A stretch of DNA of 64,000 nt, taken from NCBI RefSeq assembly GCF_900107045.1, contig NZ_FNON01000014.1, forward strand, positions 91,180-155,179. The letters run 5' to 3'. A program made the translations under genes and the position numbers. The notes beneath the pieces were generated by a model. That model searched no databases. It saw only the letters and a program-made list of their open reading frames with translations, and was not told where the DNA came from. Origin of the DNA: Amycolatopsis xylanica. GTDB lineage: Bacteria > Actinomycetota > Actinomycetes > Mycobacteriales > Pseudonocardiaceae. This document shows, in pieces, positions 58,563 to 64,000 of this stretch. Each line of letters opens with the position of its first letter. Position 1 is the first letter of the stretch.

Positions 58563-61145
58563 ATGTCCACCTTGTGGGGAATCTCTTTCGACGCCGCTCC
58601 GATATCCGGCCTAGTGGTCGAGTTCGTCAAGACCGCGCGCCTGTTCCGGGATCGAGGCGCCCGCGTATGCCTCGACCTCGGATACGACATCAAAGCGGAC
58701 AAGAACGCGTTCTTCCGGCCGTACACGGACGAACGCGACCACTTGCCGGACTGGGTGCGCCTCGGCCGGGTCGACGGCATCGAGCGGCTGGACGGGTACA
58801 CCGCCGACTTCGTCGCCGAGATACTTCAAGGCGTGGTTCAAGGCGGAAACAAGCTGCCGCAGAAGGCGGAAACACTGTCTGAGCAGCTGAAAGATCTGCT
58901 GCTGGCGACCTGGTCCAAGATGGACGTGACGTCCGTGATCGTCGAAAACGGGACGTTGCCCGAGAACGTCATCTACACGAAAGCGCTCTATCTGGCCATC
59001 GACGAGTACGGCAGGCGGAACAGGCTCGGCCCGTTCGTGTTGTGGCGTGACCACGATCTGATGTGGCAGAGCGAACCCGGCACCGGCAAATACGGAGAGT
59101 TCCCTTATCCCGGCGCCATTCGGCCGCGCGAATCCCCGTTCATCCACTATGTGGTCCAACATCAGGATGCTTTGGACCACATGCTGGACTGGGTGCCGGG
59201 GCTGCCGAACATTTCCGTGCTGCCCAACACGTTCAGTCACATTCCGCACTCCGGAAACCCGCGTTTCCGGCAGGCGTACGGCATTCCGGGGAACGCCTCG
59301 CTCCTCGCCCGCTGCACGCGGATCATCCCCCAGAAACGGATCGACCGGGATCTCCATCTCCTCGCCGCGTTGACAGACCGGGTCGACGCGTACCTCTTCG
59401 TGGCGGGCGACATCGGCGAAGCGCCCGATGAGTACGCGAAGCTGACCAGGCTGGCCACAGAACTCGGCGTGAGCGAACGCGTCGTCTTCGGCGGCAAGCT
59501 CGCTCCCCGCGAGACGGTCTCTCCGACCGGCTTCTCCGTGCGTGACCTGCTGGCGCACGCGGACATCGTCTCGTTCCTCACCTCCTACGACTACGAGAGC
59601 TACGGCAACCCGATCGGTGAGGCCATCGCGTCGGGTGTCCCGTACCTCACTTCGCGGTACGAGTTGTACGACACCGTGTACGGCTCACTCGGCTTCCGCG
59701 CGCCCGTACTCGACATCACCACCCACGACCTGCCCACCGAGGCCTTCGTGGCCGAAGTGGCGGACCTGTTGCTGGACGAAAGGAAGCGTGGCCAGATGGC
59801 GGAGTTCAACCACCGGCTCGGCGAGCGGCACTTCGGCCGTGACCGCGCGGAGGAGGCACTGGCCGCGCTGCTGCCCGCCCCGATGGGCGAGCGGACCAGG
59901 ATGAGCGTGGTCATCCCGGTGTTCAACGAGGCGGCGAACCTGCCGTCGGCGCTGGCGTCGCTCTACGACCAGCGCGACTCCGGCGGCATGCCGCTCGACC
60001 GCGCGCTCTACGAGATCGTGCTGGTGGACAACAACTCCACCGACGACACCGCCGAGGTGGTGCGCGCGTTCACCGCCGCGCATCCGGACCTCGCCGTCCA
60101 CCTCATCCCCGAGCCGGAGCAGGGGCCCGCGTGCGCGCGGAAGACCGGGATGGACTTCGCGGCCGCGCGCAGTCGGGGGCGCGAGGACGGCGCCCGGTTC
60201 TACCTCGTCGGCGCCGACGCCGACTGCCGTGTCGCGCCCGATTGGCTCGGTGAGCTGTTCGCGACCATGGAATCGAGCAAGGCCGCGATCGGCGTCTGCG
60301 ACTACTATTACGCGGCGGAGCACTTCACACATCGGCCCCGGCTCTGGACCGAGATCCAGAAGACGTTGCGCTGCCGTCAAGTCACCTTCTCCCTGTTCGG
60401 CGGTTTCCCCGACGGCAAGGGATTCGCGGTCGACCGGGACGTCTACGAGCAGGTCGGCGGGATCGAGATCTTCTATCAGCTCTCGGGCGGCCGGTTCGTC
60501 AACCATCTCTCGGACGACTGGGATTTCGGGATCAAGGTGCGCGCGTCCGGCGAGGACATCGTGTACGCGCCGAAGTCGCGCGTGGAGATCAACCCTCGCC
60601 GGGTCAACCACGCGATCGAGGAGGTGATCACCGGGCGCGCCTATGGCTCGGACGGGGTGATCGTCATGCGTGACATCCGGGTGGCGGACCCGGTGGTCGA
60701 TCTGGAAGGCGATCTCACCGAGGCGGAAGCCTTGCAGGCGTGGGAATTCTCGATCAAGGACTTCACACCGAAGAACGTGATCCTGCCGGTGCTGCTCACC
60801 CCGTCACTGCTCGACGACGCGCAGGTGATCGAGTTCTTCGGGCCGTCGCTGGCGAAACGGCTCGCCCGGCGGATCGCGGAGATCACCGAGGAGATGCGGA
60901 TCGTCGACTTCACGCCGATCCACGCCTACAAGACGCCCTCGTTCCGGCTGTACTTCGAGTTCGCCGACGAGATCTTCGCGCGGCTGCGCGCGACCGTCGG
61001 CGAGGACATCGGTTATCCACCACCGTTGCCGCCTTGCCTGGCCGAGGTTCCGGCGGAACGATTCGCCGAGTTCGTCCACTACTACTGCGAGGACAGGGAA
61101 TCCGGCGAAGCGCACAATTATTTCGGAAACGGCGGGGTGTTCTGA
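58563..61145 (+). CDS. Two-domain glycosyltransferase (GT4-like plus GT2)
   Basis: 860 residues from ATG 58563. Residues about 1-435 look like a GT-B, GT4-type transferase: ISVLPNTFSHIP, ARCTRIIPQKRIDRDLHLLA, and SYDYESYGNPIGEAIASGVP (the ExxxxGxxxxE-like donor site). From residue 447 a GT-A, GT2 domain starts: MSVVIPVFNEAANLPSALAS, VDNNSTDDTAEVV, DxD-type GADADCR near 551, and DDWDFGIKVR. The C-terminal 150 residues match nothing I know. No membrane segment. A TACCGT at 58549 could be a -10 for a leaderless start. The stop directly precedes the radical SAM ATG, so the two work together. Confidence 0.88.
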   Translation: MSTLWGISFDAAPISGLVVEFVKTARLFRDRGARVCLDLGYDIKADKNAFFRPYTDERDHLPDWVRLGRVDGIERLDGYTADFVAEILQGVVQGGNKLPQKAETLSEQLKDLLLATWSKMDVTSVIVENGTLPENVIYTKALYLAIDEYGRRNRLGPFVLWRDHDLMWQSEPGTGKYGEFPYPGAIRPRESPFIHYVVQHQDALDHMLDWVPGLPNISVLPNTFSHIPHSGNPRFRQAYGIPGNASLLARCTRIIPQKRIDRDLHLLAALTDRVDAYLFVAGDIGEAPDEYAKLTRLATELGVSERVVFGGKLAPRETVSPTGFSVRDLLAHADIVSFLTSYDYESYGNPIGEAIASGVPYLTSRYELYDTVYGSLGFRAPVLDITTHDLPTEAFVAEVADLLLDERKRGQMAEFNHRLGERHFGRDRAEEALAALLPAPMGERTRMSVVIPVFNEAANLPSALASLYDQRDSGGMPLDRALYEIVLVDNNSTDDTAEVVRAFTAAHPDLAVHLIPEPEQGPACARKTGMDFAAARSRGREDGARFYLVGADADCRVAPDWLGELFATMESSKAAIGVCDYYYAAEHFTHRPRLWTEIQKTLRCRQVTFSLFGGFPDGKGFAVDRDVYEQVGGIEIFYQLSGGRFVNHLSDDWDFGIKVRASGEDIVYAPKSRVEINPRRVNHAIEEVITGRAYGSDGVIVMRDIRVADPVVDLEGDLTEAEALQAWEFSIKDFTPKNVILPVLLTPSLLDDAQVIEFFGPSLAKRLARRIAEITEEMRIVDFTPIHAYKTPSFRLYFEFADEIFARLRATVGEDIGYPPPLPPCLAEVPAERFAEFVHYYCEDRESGEAHNYFGNGGVF

Positions 61146-62570
61146 ATGGACTATGTGGAAGCGCTTACTTCATTACGCGACACTGACTCCGGCCATCCGG
61201 TTCCCGAGGTGCTGGCGGCGCTCACCGCGCCGGCCAACCGGCATCTGCTCGAGTACGTCACCGAGGATCCGTTCGGCGCGCATGTCTTTCCCGGCAACGA
61301 GACGTACTCGACCGAGGATTTCCTCGACGATCTCGGCAAACAGCTCGCCGACACCGCGCCGATCCATCTTTGGTCCTACATCCCGACCTGCGCGTATCGC
61401 TGCCGGTTCTGCCAATACCCGGTCGTGCTGGTGAAAGGCGCGGTCGCGGATGACAAAGCGACGCAATGGGTCGACTGGAACATCCGGGAAGCGGAGCTCT
61501 GGCTCAAGCGGGTGCCGAACCTGCGCGACGCGCCGGTCGGCGAGTTCAACGTCTTCGGCGGCACACCCTCGCTGCTGCCCGCCGACGCGATCCGGCGGCT
61601 GCTCGACTTCTATCGCGAGAACTTCGGGTTCACCGAGGACACCACGATCCGTTTCGAAGGCGACCCGAGCACGTTCACGCCCGAGAAGCTCGAACTGCTG
61701 CGCTCGCTGGGCTGCACGAAGCTGTCGAGCGGGGTGCAATCGTTCGACGACGAGGTGCTGCGGCAGTGCGGGCGTGAACACAGCTCGCGCATGTGCGTCG
61801 ACTTCCTGCGCAACGCGAAGACGTTCGGCTTCGACTGGTACAGCATCGACCTTATGTACGGGCTGCTCGACCAGACCGTCGACAGCGTCCGCCACGATCT
61901 CGACATCGTGCTCGAGCACGAGCCGCCCGCGATCGTCTGCACGAAGCTGCACCTGAAGTCGTACGCCGACACCCGTACGGGCGTCGCCGGTGTGCAGCCC
62001 GCGGCCTGGCAGCTGCCGGACTATCGCGACAGGCTCGTCGACCAGGGGCATCGCTGGCCGCCACTCGGCGAGCAGTACCAAATGCGAGCACTGCTCACGG
62101 ATGGCTTACAGGCGGCGGGTTATCGCGAGTATCCGACGATGTACTTCGCGCGCGGCGCCGAGCCGGAGAAGTGGAAGGCCATCATGGTCGACCAGGACAA
62201 GCAGGAGGCCGAGGTGGCGATCGGGCTCGGCGGCAGTTCGAGCTGCCGGGAGTCCGAAGCCATCACCGACGTGCACTGGCAGCGGTACTCCGAGGCCGTC
62301 GAAGCAGGCCAGATCCCGCTCGGCTCGGCCACGCGGTTCTCGCCGGAGGCGCAGGAGTCGCGTGCGATCAAGATGGCGCTGACGACACTCGCGCCGGTCC
62401 GGGATTCGGTGCACCGCGCGCGGTTCGGGCGCTCGCTGTTCGAGGAGCCGTGGCTTTCGCGGTTCCGTTCGCTGGCCGACCGCGGACTGCTCGTGGTCGA
62501 GCCCGATCAGATCTCGTTGACCACCAACGGGAAAACGCTCGTCGAGGCGATCATCAACACCGAGCTGTAA
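61146..62570 (+). CDS. HemN-like radical SAM enzyme
   Basis: 474 residues; its ATG follows the previous stop with no gap. Radical SAM ligands Cys82, Cys86 and Cys89 (CAYRCRFC), FGGTPSLLPADAIRRLL (138 on) and LSSGVQSFDDEVLRQCGREHSS, all as in coproporphyrinogen oxidase HemN/HemW and class C radical SAM methyltransferases. A winged HemN-C-like end (FRSLADRGLLVVEPDQISLT) is present. No haem genes are next to it; its partner is a glycosyltransferase, so it probably modifies a sugar-linked or polyketide-like product. Real substrate unknown. Confidence 0.87.
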   Translation: MDYVEALTSLRDTDSGHPVPEVLAALTAPANRHLLEYVTEDPFGAHVFPGNETYSTEDFLDDLGKQLADTAPIHLWSYIPTCAYRCRFCQYPVVLVKGAVADDKATQWVDWNIREAELWLKRVPNLRDAPVGEFNVFGGTPSLLPADAIRRLLDFYRENFGFTEDTTIRFEGDPSTFTPEKLELLRSLGCTKLSSGVQSFDDEVLRQCGREHSSRMCVDFLRNAKTFGFDWYSIDLMYGLLDQTVDSVRHDLDIVLEHEPPAIVCTKLHLKSYADTRTGVAGVQPAAWQLPDYRDRLVDQGHRWPPLGEQYQMRALLTDGLQAAGYREYPTMYFARGAEPEKWKAIMVDQDKQEAEVAIGLGGSSSCRESEAITDVHWQRYSEAVEAGQIPLGSATRFSPEAQESRAIKMALTTLAPVRDSVHRARFGRSLFEEPWLSRFRSLADRGLLVVEPDQISLTTNGKTLVEAIINTEL

Positions 62571-62573
62571 GAG

Positions 62574-62621
62574 GGTCGTGAGTGTTTAGGCCGGTTAGAA
62601 CCGGCCGGAACACTCACGACC
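62574..62621. repeat. 48-bp palindrome, copy 7 (identical to copy at 12045)
   Basis: Arms GGTCGTGAGTGTT (62574-62586) and its complement (62609-62621), core GGCCGGTTAGAACCGGCC. All 48 bases equal 12045-12092. It fills the space between the convergent radical SAM and J-domain genes: it begins 4 bp after one stop, and its last base is the last base of the TAG stop of the other. Confidence 0.9.
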
Positions 62622-63664
62622 TAGCGGGAGACGACCTGGCCGAGCACCGTGCGGAAGACCTCGGGGTCGACCGCGGCGGGCCGCTCGGCCAGCCAGTCGC
62701 CGACCTCGATGACGAACTGCTCCGGCGTCATCAGCAGATCGGCGTCGGCCGTCACGACACCGGCCCGGTTGGGGTAGATGAGCAGCGCGCCGGTGACCTC
62801 GACGCCCGGGAGCAGGCGTTTGTACTCGGCGATCGCCTCCGGCAGCGAGCTGGAGCCGCCGCGGAACCGGTTCCCGTTGCGGTACAAGGACTCTTCGTCC
62901 ATCTCGTAGTGCCCGGGCGGCCAGGACTTCGACTGGACGAGCACCAGCCGCTTGCCGACGAGCACGGCGTGGTCGATGTCGGCGAACACCGAGCCAGGCA
63001 AGGCGAGGCTGTGGAAGATCCGTACTTCGGGCAGCTGGGTGAAATACCGTCTCAGCAGCTCGGCCGTGCGGCGCTCGCCGATCTGGTCCGCGTCGACGCC
63101 CACCTTGCCGAACTCGGTGGCGTGGCCGAACTCGGCGGAGATGACGCGCTCGGCGCGCACGTCGGCGACGTAGCCGCGCGCCAGCCACGCGGCGCTCCCG
63201 GCGACCACGACGACCAGCAGGACCCAGACACCCCAGGCCATCGGCACGAACAGCAGCAGCACGCCCGCCACCACGATCAGCCACGGCGCGTGCCCGTGGC
63301 CTTCGCGCGGGGCGCGCCGCGACGCGGGCCTGGCGACCAGGTCCCACCACGGGATGACGTCGGGGTCCAGCACCACCGGGGGCGGCTCGAAGCCGGGATC
63401 GGCGCCGAACTCACGCCGCCGCGTGCGGACCGGCCCGCGTGGCCTCGGCGGGGCGATGACGTCGCCGGGCGCGCGGTCGTAGGCGGCGCGTTTGGCCGGG
63501 TCCGACAACGTTCCGTAAGCCTCTTGGAGCAGCCGGAAGGTACCGGCGGTGCCCCCGGCGTCGGGGTGCATCGACTTGGCCAGCGCCCGGTACGCGGACT
63601 TGATTTCCGCTGGTGAGGCCGTTTTCGCCAGCCCGAGCAGCTCGTAGTAGTCGAACCCCTGCAC
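62621..63664 (-). CDS. J-domain / NERD-domain membrane protein
   Basis: 347 residues. Residues 1-65 are a J domain with HPD at 33-35 (AKSMHPDAGG). After a Pro/Arg-rich linker, two membrane helices lie at about 125-162 (APWLIVVAGVLLLFVPMAWG and following). Then a NERD nuclease-related domain: GERRTAELLRRYF, FADIDHAVLVGKRLVLVQSKSW, with the D..QxK core of PD-(D/E)XK-like nucleases. The mix suggests a membrane-bound enzyme that recruits DnaK. NERD proteins are thought to process nucleic acids; targets are unknown. Confidence 0.85.
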   Translation of the reverse strand: MQGFDYYELLGLAKTASPAEIKSAYRALAKSMHPDAGGTAGTFRLLQEAYGTLSDPAKRAAYDRAPGDVIAPPRPRGPVRTRRREFGADPGFEPPPVVLDPDVIPWWDLVARPASRRAPREGHGHAPWLIVVAGVLLLFVPMAWGVWVLLVVVVAGSAAWLARGYVADVRAERVISAEFGHATEFGKVGVDADQIGERRTAELLRRYFTQLPEVRIFHSLALPGSVFADIDHAVLVGKRLVLVQSKSWPPGHYEMDEESLYRNGNRFRGGSSSLPEAIAEYKRLLPGVEVTGALLIYPNRAGVVTADADLLMTPEQFVIEVGDWLAERPAAVDPEVFRTVLGQVVSR

Positions 63665-63683
63665 GGCGTGAGCCTACGCGTCG

Positions 63684-63713
63684 TTGACATGTGACCTTTT
63701 GGTCACCTATTCT
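63684..63713 (+). promoter_or_regulatory. Promoter with ArsR operator in the spacer
   Basis: TTGACA (63684-63689) and TATTCT (63708-63713) are separated by 18 bp. The spacer contains the perfect palindrome GTGACCTTTTGGTCAC apart from its centre (63691-63706). The expected start of transcription falls at the GTG start codon 63720, so the transcript is leaderless. A dimeric repressor on the palindrome would block RNA polymerase, which fits autoregulation. Confidence 0.8.
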
Positions 63714-63719
63714 CGGAGC

Positions 63720-64000
63720 GTGTCCGACGACGACTTGGTGTTCAAGGCCCTGGCCGACCCCACCCGTCGCCACCTGCTTGACCAGCTCTTCGAGCGCGAC
63801 GGCCGCACGCTCACCGAGCTGGAGTCGGAACTGGAGATGACCCGTTTCGGCGTCATGAAGCACCTGCGCCTGCTGGAGGAGGCGGGCCTGGTGACCACGC
63901 GCAAAGAGGGCCGGGAGAAGCGGCACTTCCTGAACCCGGTGCCGATCCGGCTGATCCACGACCGGTGGATCGACAAGTACACGGAGCACCACGTCTCGGT
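63720..64000 (+). CDS. ArsR-family transcriptional regulator, C-terminus cut by window edge
   Basis: 93 codons seen from GTG 63720. Winged helix: DDLVFKALADPTRRHLLDQL, LTELESELEMTRFGVMKHLR, LLEEAGLVTTRKEGREKRHFLNP, VPIRLIHDRWIDKY. This subgroup has no metal-binding cysteines and is usually followed by an SRPBCC (AHSA1-like) gene that it controls; that region is outside the window. Divergent from the J-domain gene. Promoter and operator are clear just upstream. Confidence 0.92.
   Translation, partial: MSDDDLVFKALADPTRRHLLDQLFERDGRTLTELESELEMTRFGVMKHLRLLEEAGLVTTRKEGREKRHFLNPVPIRLIHDRWIDKYTEHHVS

Noticed and set aside
61146..62570. Coproporphyrinogen III oxidase (HemN) for haem synthesis
   Set aside because: The HemN layout is shared by many radical SAM enzymes; coupling to a glycosyltransferase argues against a haem role. 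Not excluded by sequence alone.
1..64000. tRNA, rRNA, CRISPR array or prophage
   Set aside because: None was recognised on reading both strands; a tRNA search program would be needed to exclude an overlooked tRNA, but gaps between genes are short and are accounted for by hairpins and repeats.

Overview
The window is high-GC, densely packed DNA from a filamentous actinomycete. Amycolatopsis or another member of the Pseudonocardiaceae fits best. The reasons are frequent GTG starts, many four-base ATGA gene overlaps, and a nitrate assimilation operon laid out like the nasACKBDEF operon described in Amycolatopsis mediterranei. There is also a backbone of genes in the order known from the Mycobacterium tuberculosis Rv3200c-Rv3212 region. 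No tRNA, rRNA, CRISPR array, transposase or phage gene was recognised.

Backbone genes, in order: TrkA-type potassium channel (305-1369), AdnB and AdnA helicase-nuclease (1821-8248), alkyltransferase-like protein (8309-8620), TIGR02569-type protein (27544-28347), MoeZ (30286-31464), DUF3152 protease-like protein (31559-32692), TetR regulator (33878-34507), DUF3107 (40839-41069), ferritin-like protein (41110-41763), DEAD-box helicase (42090-43778) and a membrane-anchored beta-propeller (43850-45193). Accessory blocks interrupt this order.

Accessory blocks. 8.6-12.1 kb: a uroporphyrinogen-III-synthase-like protein with a WYL regulator, DUF3224 and an AlkZ-like winged-helix protein. 12.3-17.8 kb: a secreted sedolisin (S53) protease and two secreted paralogues that look like subtilisin flanking domains without a catalytic domain. 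17.9-27.4 kb: a seven-gene nitrate/nitrite assimilation operon (nitrate reductase, flavoprotein, transporter, NirB, NirD, uroporphyrinogen-III synthase fused to a winged helix, sirohydrochlorin chelatase) with a GlnR-like half-box upstream. 34.6-40.6 kb: three TetR or enzyme groups (AurF-like oxygenase with hydrolase; DUF4873; SDR) and a YeiB-like membrane protein. 45.2-58.4 kb: mostly housekeeping and small membrane proteins, CorA with a possible proline-rich leader peptide, a metallophosphoesterase/ParB-like pair, a drug-efflux MFS/TetR pair, an MmpS-like lipoprotein and a PspC protein. 58.6-62.6 kb: a double glycosyltransferase directly followed by a HemN-like radical SAM enzyme. 62.6-63.7 kb: a J-domain/NERD membrane protein. 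The window ends in an ArsR regulator with a clear leaderless promoter.

The most unusual non-coding content is a family of 48-bp nested palindromes at the 3' ends of genes: 8621-8672, 12045-12092, 37562-37609, 37960-38007, 46328-46375, 57777-57825 and 62574-62621, plus half copies at 12300-12324 and 57593-57625. Two copies 50 kb apart are identical. In four cases the arm supplies the gene's last codons and stop. Two larger blocks (12045-12324 and 37562-38007) are inverted, diverged copies of one palindrome-bounded element, and a third piece lies at 46145-46198. Other long hairpins lie between convergent gene ends and probably end transcription.
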